NCBI RefSeq assembly: GCF_003427025.1
Contig: NZ_QVAI01000003.1
Coordinates: 372,001-436,000, forward strand
Source: Jiangella endophytica
GTDB taxonomy: Bacteria > Actinomycetota > Actinomycetes > Jiangellales > Jiangellaceae
DNA length: 64,000 bases
Direction of reading: 5' to 3'
Shown here: one piece after another, positions 9,268-19,175 of the stretch
Layout of the letters: every line of letters begins with the position of its first letter
Position numbering within the stretch: position 1 is the stretch's first letter
Notes under the pieces: model-generated
What the model was told of the DNA's origin: nothing
The model's input: only the letters and a program-made list of their open reading frames with translations
Database searches by the model: none
Translations under genes and position numbers: made by a program

Positions 9268-10593
9268 GTGAGGTCTCTGTCGTATGCCCGCAGGACGTCC
9301 GCGCTGGCCGCGGGCGCTGCGTTGCTCATCGCCGCCGGTGCGCCGGCCGCGTCGGCCGCCGAGGAACCGGCCTCGCGCGCCGGCTCCACGCCGCTGTCGG
9401 CCAAGGGGGAGGGCGTCGGCGACCAGACCGTCGCCGACCTCGAGACCGGCGGCCTGTCCGCCGACGAGATCGTCCAGACGCTGGTCGGTGACGGCGTCAC
9501 GGTCGACAACGTGCGGTACACCGGCAGCCCGCTGGCGGCCGGCCTGGCCGGCGGCTTCGACGACGTGTTCGGCGTCGTCGGCGGCGTCGCGCTGTCGTCC
9601 GGGTCCGTGGGCGGCGACCGCGGCTCGATCCTCGGCCCGAACGTCTCCGACGACATGACCACCGAGCACGGCCTGCCCGGCGACCCCGACCTCGGCGCCC
9701 TGGCGTCGTTCCCGACCTACGACGCCGCCGTGCTGGAGTTCGACTTCGTCCCGGAGACCGAGCAGATCAGGTTCGGCTACATCTTCGGCTCCGAGGAGTA
9801 CAACGAGTACGTCGACGACGTGTTCAACGACGTCTTCGGCTTCTTCGTCAACGGCGAGAACTGCGCCGTCGTCGGCGCCGACGCCCAGCCGGTCTCGATC
9901 AACACGATCAACGGCGGGACCAACGCCGAGCTGTTCGTGGACAACGAGCTGCCCGACGCGGCCGACGCCACCGAGCTGGACGGCTTCACCACGGTGCTCA
10001 CCTGCGCCGCCGACGTCGTCGCGGGCGAGACCAACCACATCAAGCTGGCCATCGCCGACGCGTCGGACGAGCAGCTCGACTCCACCGTGATCATCGCGGC
10101 CGGGACGTTCGAGGCCAACCACCCGCCGGTCGCCGACGACCAGGCCGTCGAGGCGTATGTCGACACCCCGGCCGGCATCGTTCTGACCGGCACCGACGAG
10201 GACGGCGACGCGCTCACGTACGAGCTGGCGTCCGAGCCGGAGCACGGCACGCTGAGCGGCGAGGCGCCGGACCTCACGTACACCCCCGCCGAGGGCTACA
10301 CCGGCGACGACGCGTTCACGTTCACCGTCTCCGACGGCACCGCGACCTCCGAGCCGGCCACCGTCACCGTCAGCGTCGTCGAGGAGCCGACGCCCACGCC
10401 GACCCCGACGGCGTCACCGTCGCCGACCGACGCGGGCACGCCGTCGCCGTCGTCGCCCAGCCCGTCGCCGGACGAGACCGGTGAGCCGCTGCCGGACACC
10501 GGCTCGGGCCCCGGCCTGCCGCTGGCGGCGGCCGCGCTGCTGGGCATCGCCGGGCTCGCGGTGCTGCTGCGCTCGCGCCGCGCCACGGTCTGA
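9268..10593 (+). CDS. LPDTG cell-wall-anchored protein with choice-of-anchor-L-like domain
   Basis: Secreted surface protein of 441 residues. A Sec signal peptide ends near ASA|AEEP (about residue 31). Residues about 50-280 look like a choice-of-anchor L domain (GSEEYNEYV and FGFFVNGENCAVV segments). About 285-370 form an Ig/cadherin-like repeat (GTDEDGDALTYELAS, DDAFTFTVSDG). A Thr/Pro/Ser linker, LPDTG, a hydrophobic helix and RSRR follow, the full sortase sorting signal. GTG 9268 has a GAGGGGGG ribosome site. No sortase is in the window. It likely has an adhesive or structural role; the ligand is unknown. Confidence 0.85.
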   Translation: MRSLSYARRTSALAAGAALLIAAGAPAASAAEEPASRAGSTPLSAKGEGVGDQTVADLETGGLSADEIVQTLVGDGVTVDNVRYTGSPLAAGLAGGFDDVFGVVGGVALSSGSVGGDRGSILGPNVSDDMTTEHGLPGDPDLGALASFPTYDAAVLEFDFVPETEQIRFGYIFGSEEYNEYVDDVFNDVFGFFVNGENCAVVGADAQPVSINTINGGTNAELFVDNELPDAADATELDGFTTVLTCAADVVAGETNHIKLAIADASDEQLDSTVIIAAGTFEANHPPVADDQAVEAYVDTPAGIVLTGTDEDGDALTYELASEPEHGTLSGEAPDLTYTPAEGYTGDDAFTFTVSDGTATSEPATVTVSVVEEPTPTPTPTASPSPTDAGTPSPSSPSPSPDETGEPLPDTGSGPGLPLAAAALLGIAGLAVLLRSRRATV

Positions 10594-10610
10594 CGCCGCC
10601 GCACGTCACC

Positions 10611-10646
10611 CGCTGCCCGCCCCGCCACCCGGCGGGGCGGGCAGCG
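10611..10646. terminator. Strong hairpin after the LPDTG gene
   Basis: Perfect 16-bp arms, 10611-10626 and 10631-10646, with an ACCC loop, starting 17 nt after the stop. There is no T-run, as is common for actinobacterial terminators. Confidence 0.75.
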
Positions 10647-11524
10647 GCGTTCGGTGGGGGTGTGCGCCGTTGGCCGTAGTGCTTCAGTTGGCCGTCTCCT
10701 GCTGCCCATTTTCGCCACGCACGCGCGCCTCAAGCGGGCTATTTGGCGCTTCGCGCGACGATGACCGCTTGACCCGCGCACGCGGTCTAAGAACTGGCAG
10801 CTATCAGGGGGCGGGGGAAGAGCGGGCACAGCCCGCACCGGTCCACCGTTCGCGGTGCCTTCGCTGCACCGCGCACCGGCCCGTGCCGGTCGGGGCGACG
10901 CTTGCCCGTGCCATCAGCGCACCCTGCACTGGTCCGCGTCGGTCGTGGTGGCGTTCGCCGTGCCTTCGGTGCGCCGGGGCGCCGGCGTCGGGGCGTACGG
11001 TCGGCTCCGGCCGTCAGCGGTGCCTGGATGTGGCGGCGGATGCCCGTGGCTCCGGTGCGCCGGTTCGCTGCCCGCTGGTGTCCACGTGGTGAGATTTTAC
11101 CGGCGTTTCGGGAGCCATCACCAGGCGTTCTGGCGCATCACCAGGCATGCATGCCGAGTGGAGCACGAGAAGTCCTAGTGATGTGCACGATCCTGGATGA
11201 TCATCACGGTCCACAACACCCCGCAAACCAGGCAAATCGGGCATCCCGGGATCGAGGCGTGCCCACACTCCTCCCGTCGCCACAACGGCGCACGGCACGG
11301 CGCCCACGAGCACCCGCGCCCACCGAGAGTGCGCGGCCACCGGCGACCGGCGGGCACCGGTGATCCTGCCCGGCCGCTGGCCCGCGGACGCTGGAAACCG
11401 ATTACAGGTGTGTCAGTGCCAGTTGGTACCGTACAAAGCCGGGCACCCCACGGAATTCGCGCGAGCGGCCGATCACGCCTGCGCGCTTCCGGGGCCGCAG
11501 TCGGGCGCGCAGAGAGCGAGTGAT
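10647..11524. other. Gene-poor stretch with degenerate internal repeats
   Basis: I see no convincing gene here; open frames are short and lack family signals. A unit at about 10835-10897 is imperfectly repeated at about 10926-10994 (both contain a GTGCCTTCG core and end in GTCGGGGCG). GCACGATCCTGGATGATCAT at 11185-11204 is a relative of the repeat found at 29134-29241. The 5' leader and promoter of the downstream ABC exporter must lie in the last part. Confidence 0.5.
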
Positions 11525-13336
11525 GTGAGGGACGAGCGGCAGGCCACCCTGCGCGAGGGGGTCCGGATCCTCGTCCGGGCCATGCGCGACGAGCCGGTCA
11601 TCCTCGGCATCGCGGTCGCCGGCAGCGCCGTGTACGGCCTCGCGACGGTGGCGACAGCCGAGGTCATCGGGCGGGTCACCGACCGCGTCATCGTGCCGGC
11701 GTTCCGCGACGGCGAGACCACCACCGGCGCGCTCGCGCTGGCGGCGTTGGCCATCATGGTGACGTCGCTGGTCAAGGCCGCCGGCATCGTGGTGCGCCGG
11801 TATTTCGCCGGGCTGGGCCAGTACCTCCTGAACGCGCGCTACCGGCGCCAGGTCAGCCGCCAGTACCTGCGGTTGCCGCTGTCGTGGCACCACCAGCACT
11901 CCACCGGCAAGCTGCTGTCCAACGCGAACGCCGACGTCGAGTCGTCGTTCTGGCCCATCGCGCCGCTGCCGTTCGCGCTCGGCGTCGTCGTCATGCTGGT
12001 GTTCGCCCTGGTGTCGATGTTCCTGGCCGATCCCGCGCTGGCGCTGGTCGGCGCGCTGCTGTTCCCGGCCATCCTGCTGCTCAACTTCTTCTACCAACGC
12101 CGCCTGTCGCCGCTGGCCACACGCGCGCAGGCGTTGCGGGCCGAGCTCTCCGGCGTGGCGCACGAGTCGTTCGACGGCGCCATGGTGGTCAAGGCGCTGG
12201 GCCGCGAGGCCGCCGAGACCGCCCGGTTCGCCAAGGTCGCGGGCCAGCTGCGCGACGCCAACGCGGCGGTCGGCCGGGTCCGCGGCGCGTTCGACCCCAT
12301 GCTCGACGCGCTGCCGAACCTCGGTGTGCTGGCGGTGCTGATCATCGGCTCGGTGCGGGTCGCCGACGGGTCGCTGGCGGCCGGCACGCTGGTCCAGGTC
12401 GCGTACCTGCTGACGATCACCGCGTTCCCGATCCGCGCCATCGGCTTCGTGCTCGGCGAGCTGCCCCGTGCGAGCGTCGGCTGGCGGCGTGTGCGGGCGG
12501 TGCTCGACGCCACCGGCGCGCTGCCGCACGGCACCGACCGGCTGTCGGCGAGCGGCGACGACGGCGCCGCACACCTCGGCCTCCACGACGTCGGCTACTC
12601 CTACGTCGAGGGCACGCCGGTGCTCGACGGCGTCCACCTCGACGTCGAGCCGGGCCGCACCGTCGCCGTCGTCGGGTCCACCGGGTCGGGCAAGTCGACG
12701 CTGGCCAGCCTGCTGGTCCGGCTGGTCGACCCGGTCAGCGGGGCGGTGCTGCTCGACGGCACCGACCTGCGCCGGCTCGAGCCGGGCCAGGTCGCCGCCG
12801 CGGTGTCGCTGGTGTTCCAGCAGCCGTTCATCTTCGAGGACAGCGTCCGCGACAACGTCACGCTCGGCCTCACCGTGCCCGACGACGACGTCTGGGCGGC
12901 GCTGCGACTGGCCCAGGGCGACCGCTTCGTGCACGAGCTGGCCGGCGAGCTCGACGCCCGCATCGGCGAGCGTGGCGCCACCCTGTCCGGTGGGCAGCGG
13001 CAGCGCCTGGCGCTGGCCAGAGCGCTGGTGCGCAAGCCGCGGCTGCTCGTCCTCGACGACGCCACCAGCGCTGTCGACCCCGAGGTCGAGCGGCGCATCC
13101 TGGCCGGGCTGCGCGACGCCGCGCTGCCGTCCACCGTCGTCGTGGTCGCCTACCGGCGCGCCACCATCGCGCTGGCCGACGAAGTCGTCTACGTCGAGAA
13201 CGGCCGGGTGTCGGCGCGCGGCAGCCATCCGGAGCTGCTCACCACGTCGCCCGGCTACCGCGACCTCATCACCGCGTACGAACGCGACGCCGTCGAGCGG
13301 GCCATGGCCGGCACCAACCAGGAGAAGCGGTCATGA
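11525..13336 (+). CDS. ABC exporter half-transporter, degenerate-site subunit
   Basis: Type IV ABC exporter of 603 residues, an N-terminal six-helix transmembrane domain fused to an ATPase domain. Walker A GSTGSGKST lies near residue 385 and the canonical signature LSGGQRQ near 487. Walker B reads LLVLDDATS, with Asp in place of the catalytic Glu, and the switch-His motif is VVAYRRA, with Tyr in place of His. It pairs with the next gene, whose defects are complementary, as in heterodimeric exporters such as TM287/288. The GTG at 11525 is chosen for length; the frame is open further upstream. The stop overlaps the partner by 4 nt. The substrate is unknown. Confidence 0.9.
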   Translation: MRDERQATLREGVRILVRAMRDEPVILGIAVAGSAVYGLATVATAEVIGRVTDRVIVPAFRDGETTTGALALAALAIMVTSLVKAAGIVVRRYFAGLGQYLLNARYRRQVSRQYLRLPLSWHHQHSTGKLLSNANADVESSFWPIAPLPFALGVVVMLVFALVSMFLADPALALVGALLFPAILLLNFFYQRRLSPLATRAQALRAELSGVAHESFDGAMVVKALGREAAETARFAKVAGQLRDANAAVGRVRGAFDPMLDALPNLGVLAVLIIGSVRVADGSLAAGTLVQVAYLLTITAFPIRAIGFVLGELPRASVGWRRVRAVLDATGALPHGTDRLSASGDDGAAHLGLHDVGYSYVEGTPVLDGVHLDVEPGRTVAVVGSTGSGKSTLASLLVRLVDPVSGAVLLDGTDLRRLEPGQVAAAVSLVFQQPFIFEDSVRDNVTLGLTVPDDDVWAALRLAQGDRFVHELAGELDARIGERGATLSGGQRQRLALARALVRKPRLLVLDDATSAVDPEVERRILAGLRDAALPSTVVVVAYRRATIALADEVVYVENGRVSARGSHPELLTTSPGYRDLITAYERDAVERAMAGTNQEKRS

Positions 13337-15129
13337 GCACAGCAGCCGGCCCAGGATCGCGCCTGGGCGACGTCCGCTCCGGCTCCGCCTGGGCGACATT
13401 CCGGCGCGGCCTGGCGCTGTCGCCGGAGATCACGCAGGGCCTGACACCGACGCTGCTGCTCGCGCTGGTCGCCACCGCCGGCCGCGTGGTCGTGCCGATC
13501 GCCGTCCAGCAGACCATCGACGACGGCCTGAACGCCGCCGGCGGCCCGGACCTTGGCTTCGTCCGCTGGATGGTCGGGCTGGCAGCGGTGGGCGTCGTCA
13601 TCACCGTCGTCGCCGCCTACCTGATGAACCGGCGCATCTTCCGGGCCAGCGAGGCCGGGCTCGCGACGCTTCGCACCAAGGCGTTCCGGCACGTCCACGA
13701 CCTCTCCGTGCTCACCCAGGACACCGAGCGGCGCGGCTCGCTGGTCTCACGGGTCACCAGCGACGTCGACACCATCTCCCAGTTCGTCCAGTGGGGCGGG
13801 CTGATCATGCTGGTCAGCATCGGCCAGCTGATCCTCGCGACCATCGTCATGGCGGTCTACAGCTGGCAGCTGACGCTGCTCGTCTGGGTCTGCTTCCTGC
13901 CGCTGTTCCTGGCGTTGCGGACGTTCCAGCGCATGCTGTCCTCGGCGTACATGGTGGTCCGCGAGCGGGTCGGCGGCATGCTCGGCGCCATCTCCGAGTC
14001 CGTCGTCGGCGCCCAGGCGGTCCGCGCCTACGCCGTCGAGGGCCGCACCCAGCAGCGCATCGACGACGCCGTCGAGTCACACCGCGTCGCGGCCAGCCGG
14101 GCACAGCGGCTCGCCGCTACGGCGTTCTCCACCGGCGAGGTCGTGGCCGGCCTGGCCAATGCCGCCATCATCGTGGTCGGCGTACTCCTCGGCGTCGCCG
14201 GCGACATCACGCTCGGCCGGCTGCTCGCGTTCCTCTTCCTCGTCACGCTGTTCGTCGCGCCGGTCCAGGTCGGCACCGAAGTGCTCAGCGAGGCGCAGAA
14301 CGCCATCGCCGGCTGGCGGCGGGTGCTCGGCATCCTCGACACCCCGGCCGACGTCGCCGACCCGGGTGAGGACGGCGTCCGGCTGCCCCGCGGCCCCATC
14401 GACGTCCGCTTCGAGGGCGTCTCGTACGCCTACCCGAACGGGCCCACGGTGCTGCACGAGGTCGACGTCGCGATCGCCCGGCACACCCGGGTCGCCGTGG
14501 TGGGCGAGACCGGCTCCGGCAAGACGACGTTCGCCAAGCTGCTCACCCGGCTGATGGACCCGGTGCACGGCCGGGTGCTGGTCGACGGCACCGACCTGCG
14601 CGACGTGCGGTTCGCGTCGCTGCGCGAACGGGTGGTCATGGTGCCGCAGGAGGGGTTCCTGTTCGACGACACCCTCGCGGCCAACCTGCGCTACGGCAAA
14701 CCCGAGGCGACCGACGAGGAGCTGCTGCTCGCCGTCACCGAGCTGGGGCTGCGCGAGTGGCTCGACTCGTTGCCGGCTGGGCTCGAGACGCCGGTCGGTC
14801 AGCGCGGCGAGTCGCTGTCGGCGGGGGAGCGGCAGCTGGTGGCGCTGGCCCGCGCCTATCTGGCCGACCCCGACCTGCTGGTCCTCGACGAGGCCACCAG
14901 CGCGGTCGACCCAGCGACAGAGGTGCGGCTGGCGCGGGCGCTCGAGGGCGTCTCCCGCGGCCGGACGTCGGTGACCATCGCGCACCGGTTGTCCACCGCC
15001 GAGGCCGCCGACGAGGTCTTCGTGTTCGATCGCGGCCGGCTCGTGGAGGCCGGGCCGCATGCCGAGCTGGTCGACAAGGGCGGCGTGTACGCCGCCCTGC
15101 ACGCGGCCTGGGTCAGTCAGTCGCGCTGA
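13333..15129 (+). CDS. ABC exporter half-transporter, consensus-site subunit
   Basis: Second half of the heterodimer, 598 residues, transmembrane domain then ATPase. Walker A is GETGSGKTT, Walker B is LLVLDEATS with the catalytic Glu, and the switch motif IAHRLST is intact, but the signature is the weak LSAGERQ. The active ATP site would therefore combine this subunit's Walker motifs with the partner's LSGGQ. The ATG lies in a 4-nt overlap with the first subunit. It ends within a long terminator hairpin. Confidence 0.9.
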   Translation: MSTAAGPGSRLGDVRSGSAWATFRRGLALSPEITQGLTPTLLLALVATAGRVVVPIAVQQTIDDGLNAAGGPDLGFVRWMVGLAAVGVVITVVAAYLMNRRIFRASEAGLATLRTKAFRHVHDLSVLTQDTERRGSLVSRVTSDVDTISQFVQWGGLIMLVSIGQLILATIVMAVYSWQLTLLVWVCFLPLFLALRTFQRMLSSAYMVVRERVGGMLGAISESVVGAQAVRAYAVEGRTQQRIDDAVESHRVAASRAQRLAATAFSTGEVVAGLANAAIIVVGVLLGVAGDITLGRLLAFLFLVTLFVAPVQVGTEVLSEAQNAIAGWRRVLGILDTPADVADPGEDGVRLPRGPIDVRFEGVSYAYPNGPTVLHEVDVAIARHTRVAVVGETGSGKTTFAKLLTRLMDPVHGRVLVDGTDLRDVRFASLRERVVMVPQEGFLFDDTLAANLRYGKPEATDEELLLAVTELGLREWLDSLPAGLETPVGQRGESLSAGERQLVALARAYLADPDLLVLDEATSAVDPATEVRLARALEGVSRGRTSVTIAHRLSTAEAADEVFVFDRGRLVEAGPHAELVDKGGVYAALHAAWVSQSR

Positions 15130-15140
15130 CCCAGGCCGCG
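15102..15140. terminator. Terminator hairpin at the end of the ABC operon
   Basis: Perfect 15-bp arms at 15102-15116 and 15126-15140 with a 9-nt loop. The left arm encodes the last residues of the exporter and the loop and right arm hold its stop codon. It probably also ends transcription from the convergent lipoprotein gene. Confidence 0.75.
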
Positions 15141-15148
15141 GCCGGAGC

Positions 15149-15727
15149 TCAGCGGTTGGCGCCCTCGAGGGTGCCGGTCACCGGGCCGGACGGGTCGAGC
15201 ACGGTGCAGACGAGCTCGCGGTCGCCCTGCGCCCACGACTCCTCGGTCGGCTCCAGCCACTGGATCTCCAGGACCGACTCGCTGTAGTCCATGCCGACGA
15301 AGGTCGCGAACTCGGTGACGCAGTCGGACTCGACCTGCGACTGGAACGTCTCCGAGCCCGGGAAGTCGCCGTCCGGGACCTCGTAGACCGCGAACACCTC
15401 CTGGTCGTGCTCCTCCTCGCACGGGATGACGGTCAGCTCGCTGACCTGCTCCTCGGCGTTGAAGTTGCTGATGCAGTCGCCCAGGCCGACGTCGAAGACG
15501 TCCTGGGTCTCGCCCTCGGGGGCCTCGGACTCCTCCTCGGCCGGGGTCTCGTCCTCGGCGGGGGTCTCGTCCTCGGCCGGGGTCTCCTCCGGCGAGGTCT
15601 CTTCTGTGGCGGTCGAGTCGCCGCCGGCGTTGTCGTCAGACGAGTCGTCGCCACATGCGCTCAGGCTCAGCGCCGCGACGGCGGCCAGCGCCGTGACAGC
15701 AGTACGAATCGTGATCCGCACGATCAT
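15149..15727 (-). CDS. Septum-formation-domain lipoprotein (paralogue 1)
   Basis: Lipoprotein of 192 residues. The signal peptide [20 protein letters not shown] ends in the lipobox LSAC. A long acidic linker of repeated PAEDET units follows (about residues 38-75), then a globular domain like 'septum formation' (Septum_form): [58 protein letters not shown]. Four conserved cysteines suggest two disulfides outside the membrane. The ATG at 15727 has AAGGAGA upstream. It is a tandem paralogue of the next gene. The domain name does not prove a septation role. Confidence 0.85.
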   Translation of the reverse strand: MIVRITIRTAVTALAAVAALSLSACGDDSSDDNAGGDSTATEETSPEETPAEDETPAEDETPAEEESEAPEGETQDVFDVGLGDCISNFNAEEQVSELTVIPCEEEHDQEVFAVYEVPDGDFPGSETFQSQVESDCVTEFATFVGMDYSESVLEIQWLEPTEESWAQGDRELVCTVLDPSGPVTGTLEGANR

Positions 15728-15821
15728 TGTCTCCTTCAGGTTGTACACGCCGATGACACGGCGTCTTACGGCCGCCGACCGCTCGGACGGTCGGCGGAGT
15801 TCATGGGGGTGGTCACCGAGC

Positions 15822-16310
15822 TCAGCGGTTCGCGCCCTGCAGCGATCCCGTGACCGGACCGGCGGGGTCGTTGACGAGGCAGACCAGTTCGCGGTCGCCC
15901 TGATCCCACGATTCGGTGGTGGGCTGCAGCCAGGTGAAGTCGAGCGCGGACTCGGTGTAGGGCAGACCGACGTAGGTCTCGAAGTCGGCGGTGCAGGCCT
16001 CCTCGGCCTGCGCGCGGAGGTCGTCGTCGCCGGGCAGTTCGCCGTCGGGGATCTGTGCCGTGGCGTAGATCTCCTGGGCGTGCTCCTGGTCGCAGGGGAC
16101 CACGGAGACGTCGGTGACCTGCTCCGAGTCGCCGAAGTCACCCAGGCAGTCGCCGACCTGCACGTCGAACACATCGGCACCGGCGGACTCGGTGACGTTG
16201 CCCGACGCGTCGCGTCGAGGCTCGTCACCGTCGTCCGAGCAACCGGCCAGCAGCAGAACCGCGGCCACGGCGGCCGGCGCCGCCATGGCGACGCGGGGCG
16301 TGCGTGCCAC
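15822..16310 (-). CDS. Septum-formation-domain lipoprotein (paralogue 2)
   Basis: 162-residue paralogue of the neighbouring lipoprotein with a shorter linker. The signal peptide ends in LLAGC. The same domain follows: [63 protein letters not shown]. Both proteins end in GANR. The start is a GTG (VARTPRV) with AAGGAGC upstream. The two genes probably arose by local duplication and are separated by 94 nt on the same strand. Substrate or partner is unknown. Confidence 0.85.
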   Translation of the reverse strand: MARTPRVAMAAPAAVAAVLLLAGCSDDGDEPRRDASGNVTESAGADVFDVQVGDCLGDFGDSEQVTDVSVVPCDQEHAQEIYATAQIPDGELPGDDDLRAQAEEACTADFETYVGLPYTESALDFTWLQPTTESWDQGDRELVCLVNDPAGPVTGSLQGANR

Positions 16311-16452
16311 GAGAATGCTCCTTCGTCAAGAGGTCGGTGCCCTGTCGTACCCAACCACGGCACCCTAGTTGGTCATCGGCTCGTCCACGATGCGATACCG
16401 AAGATCCGGACGCGTGTCGTACGCCACGAAGGGCGTCGGAGACAATGGGGGC

Positions 16453-16812
16453 ATGCCCGGTCTCGACCCCACCGTAGCCGCCCGGCTCAAGCTCACGCCC
16501 GACGGCCTGCTCCCCGCGGTCGTCCAGCAACACGACACCGGAGAGGTGCTCATGCTCGCGTGGATGGACGCCGAAGCGTTGCACCGAACGCTCACGAGCG
16601 GCCGGGCCACCTACTGGAGCCGCAGCCGCAGCGCTTACTGGGTGAAGGGCGAGACGTCCGGCCACCGGCAATGGGTGCGCGAGGTGCGTCTCGACTGCGA
16701 CGGCGACACCCTGCTGCTCAAGGTCGACCAGGAGGGACCGGCCTGCCACACCGGCACCCGCACCTGCTTCGACGACGGTCTGATCGACTCCGTCACCGGG
16801 ACGGCGGCATGA
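16453..16812 (+). CDS. hisI: Phosphoribosyl-AMP cyclohydrolase
   Basis: Third enzyme of histidine synthesis, opening the adenine ring of PR-AMP; 119 residues, monofunctional (no HisE domain). Metal-binding landmarks are [14 protein letters not shown] and [23 protein letters not shown] and [19 protein letters not shown] are typical. The ATG at 16453 lies 6 nt after a GACAAT -10-like box (16441-16446), so the message may be leaderless. It is separate from the other his genes and overlaps trpE by 4 nt, the usual actinobacterial arrangement. Confidence 0.97.
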   Translation: MPGLDPTVAARLKLTPDGLLPAVVQQHDTGEVLMLAWMDAEALHRTLTSGRATYWSRSRSAYWVKGETSGHRQWVREVRLDCDGDTLLLKVDQEGPACHTGTRTCFDDGLIDSVTGTAA

Positions 16813-18344
16813 CCACCGCGGCCGTCGACGTCACGCCCGATCTCGCGACGTTCCGGGTGCTGGCCAAGGAGCACCGCGTCATCCCGGTGGTCCGGCGGCT
16901 GCTGGCCGACGGCGAGACCCCGGTCGGGGTGTACCGCAAGCTGGCCGCCGACCGTCCCGGCACGTTCCTGCTGGAGTCCGCCGAGCACGGCGGCGTGTGG
17001 TCGCGCTACTCGTTCGTCGGCGCGCGGTCCGCGGCGGTGCTGAGCGAGCGCGACGGCGAGGCCGTCTGGCACGGCACCCCGCCGGTGGGGCTGCCGTCCG
17101 GCGGCGACCCGTGGGAGGCGCTGCGCGGCACGCTGCGGGCGCTGAACAGCCGGCGGCTGCCCGGCCTGCCGCCGCTGACCGGCGGGCTGGTCGGGTTCGT
17201 CTCCTACGACGCGGTGCGGCGGCTCGAGCGGTTGCCGTCGACGACGATCGACGATCTGCGGCTGCCCGATCTCTCCTTCCTGCTGGCCACCGACGTCGCC
17301 GTCCTCGACCACGACGACGGCACCATCCTGCTCGTCGCCAACGCCGTCAACTGGGACGACAGCGACGAACGGGTCGACCAGGCGTGGGCCGACGCCGTCG
17401 AGCGGCTGGACCGCATGACCGCCGAGCTGGCGCAGCCGACGCCGTCGTCGGTGGCGTCCTACGACCCCGGCACGCCGCCGCGGCACGACAGCCGTACCGA
17501 GAAGGCCGACTTCCTCGCCGCCGTCGAGCGGGCCAAAGAGGAGATCCGGGCCGGCGAGGCGTTCCAGATCGTGCTCTCGCAGCGGTTCCAGACCCCGACA
17601 CCGGCCGACCCGCTGGACGTCTACCGGGTGCTGCGCCGCGACAACCCGAGCCCGTACATGTACCTCGTCCGGCTGCCCGGTCCCGACGGCGACGACGACG
17701 GCGCCTACTCGGTCGTCGGGTCCAGCCCGGAGGCGCTGGTCAAGGTCAACGGCGACCGCGTCATGACGCACCCCATCGCCGGCACCCGGTGGCGCGGCGA
17801 CACGCCCGAGGCCGACGCCGCGCTGGCCGACGAACTGCTCGCCGACCCCAAGGAGCGCGCCGAGCACCTCATGCTGGTCGACCTGTCGCGCAACGACCTC
17901 GGCCGGGTCTGCGCGCCCGGCACCGTCGAGGTGGTCGACTTCATGACGGTGCGCCGTTACAGCCACGTCATGCACATCGAGTCGACGGTGGTCGGGCGGC
18001 TGCGCGACGACCAGGAGGCGCTCGACGTGCTGGCCGCCTGCTTCCCGGCAGGCACGCTGTCCGGCGCGCCGAAGGTCCGGGCCATGGAGATCATCGACGA
18101 CCTCGAGCCGGTCCGCCGCGGCGTCTACGGCGGCGTCGTCGGCTACCTCGACTTCGCCGGCGACCTCGACGTCGCCATCGCCATCCGCACCGCGCTGATC
18201 CGCGACGGCGTCGGTTACGTGCAGGCCGGCGCAGGCATCGTCGCCGACTCCGACCCCGAGGCGGAGTGGACGGAGTCGCGCAACAAGGCCGCGGCGGCGT
18301 TGCGGGCCATCGCCGTCGCCGAGACGATGCGGCCGGTGCGGTGA
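16809..18344 (+). CDS. trpE: Anthranilate synthase component I
   Basis: Makes anthranilate from chorismate and ammonia with TrpG; 511 residues. The N-terminal [21 protein letters not shown] region carries the feedback LLES element that binds tryptophan. The C-terminal chorismate-binding domain has [56 protein letters not shown] and [18 protein letters not shown]. The ATG overlaps hisI and the stop overlaps the next gene. No trpG or trpD is in the window. Confidence 0.97.
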   Translation: MTTAAVDVTPDLATFRVLAKEHRVIPVVRRLLADGETPVGVYRKLAADRPGTFLLESAEHGGVWSRYSFVGARSAAVLSERDGEAVWHGTPPVGLPSGGDPWEALRGTLRALNSRRLPGLPPLTGGLVGFVSYDAVRRLERLPSTTIDDLRLPDLSFLLATDVAVLDHDDGTILLVANAVNWDDSDERVDQAWADAVERLDRMTAELAQPTPSSVASYDPGTPPRHDSRTEKADFLAAVERAKEEIRAGEAFQIVLSQRFQTPTPADPLDVYRVLRRDNPSPYMYLVRLPGPDGDDDGAYSVVGSSPEALVKVNGDRVMTHPIAGTRWRGDTPEADAALADELLADPKERAEHLMLVDLSRNDLGRVCAPGTVEVVDFMTVRRYSHVMHIESTVVGRLRDDQEALDVLAACFPAGTLSGAPKVRAMEIIDDLEPVRRGVYGGVVGYLDFAGDLDVAIAIRTALIRDGVGYVQAGAGIVADSDPEAEWTESRNKAAAALRAIAVAETMRPVR

Positions 18345-18928
18345 GCCCGCAGGTCCGCCGCGAGTACCTCGGCGCGCTGCTCCTGCTGGCCGCCGGTGGT
18401 GTGCTGGGCCTGGTGGCGGCGTCCCGGCCGTGGGGGACCGGCGAGCAGTCGTCGTCACTCTCCGTGACGTCCACGACGGTGTCCGGCTCCGACCTGCTGC
18501 CGCTCGCGCCGGCCGTCGCGCTGGTGGCCCTGGCGGCCGTCGTGGCGGTGCCCGCGGTCCGCCGCGTGGGCCGCCGGATCGTCGGGGTCGTGCTGGCCGT
18601 CCTGGGCGCCGTCCAGGCCGTCATGGCCGCCGTCGTGCTGCCCGACCTCTCCGGGCGAGTGTCCGACTGGCTGGCGACCGGTCCCGAGGCCGCCGGGCCG
18701 GTCGACTCCGTGTCCACGTCGCCGGTGTGGCCGGTCGCGGTGGTCGTCGCGGGCCTGCTGGTGCTGCTCGCAGGACTGCTGGTGGCCGTGCGTGGGCCGT
18801 CCTGGCCGTCCATGGGCGCCCGGTACGAACGCTCCGGCGGCCGCGCCCCGCGCCGCGCCCCGAAGCCCGCCGAGGGCAACCGGGCCACCTGGGACGCCCT
18901 CGACCGCGGCGACGACCCGACCTCCTGA
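18341..18928 (+). CDS. Trp-operon-associated membrane protein
   Basis: 195-residue integral membrane protein of the Trp_oprn_chp family, usually found right after trpE in Actinobacteria. Four hydrophobic segments are visible: about residues 8-25 (ending in SRPWG, typical of the family), 50-70, 78-98 and 125-148. A basic, proline-containing cytoplasmic tail follows. The GTG start is inside a GTGA overlap with trpE, so it is translationally coupled. Function is unknown; a role in aromatic amino acid transport has been only a guess from context. Confidence 0.85.
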   Translation: MSPQVRREYLGALLLLAAGGVLGLVAASRPWGTGEQSSSLSVTSTTVSGSDLLPLAPAVALVALAAVVAVPAVRRVGRRIVGVVLAVLGAVQAVMAAVVLPDLSGRVSDWLATGPEAAGPVDSVSTSPVWPVAVVVAGLLVLLAGLLVAVRGPSWPSMGARYERSGGRAPRRAPKPAEGNRATWDALDRGDDPTS

Positions 18929-18983
18929 GCCGGACCACGCGTCACCGCTGGTCAACGGGATCCAGGGGTACCTGATACCGCCC

Positions 18984-19065
18984 TGGAGCTCTGCCGTCGC
19001 TTCCGACGGCAGAGCTCCATCGCGCGCGATCGCGCTCTGCCGTCGCTTCCGACGGCAGAGCTCCA
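18984..19065. repeat. Two tandem near-identical hairpins
   Basis: Hairpin 1 has perfect 16-bp arms (18984-18999 and 19004-19019, loop CTTC). Hairpin 2 has perfect 12-bp arms (19034-19045 and 19050-19061) with the same loop. A 32-nt sequence is repeated exactly at 18988-19019 and 19034-19065, and the spacer holds the palindrome ATCGCGCGCGAT (19019-19030). Because arms are interchangeable, several alternative folds are possible. It lies downstream of the trpE operon and may act as a double terminator. Confidence 0.8.
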
Positions 19066-19175
19066 GCGGGGCATCGGGCCTGCCTGCGGCGCCGGAACGG
19101 AGGTCGGCCGACGAGCGGCGGTCGTCATCGGGCACAATGGCGGGTAAGGCCACGACGACAGGAGACGTGACACAG

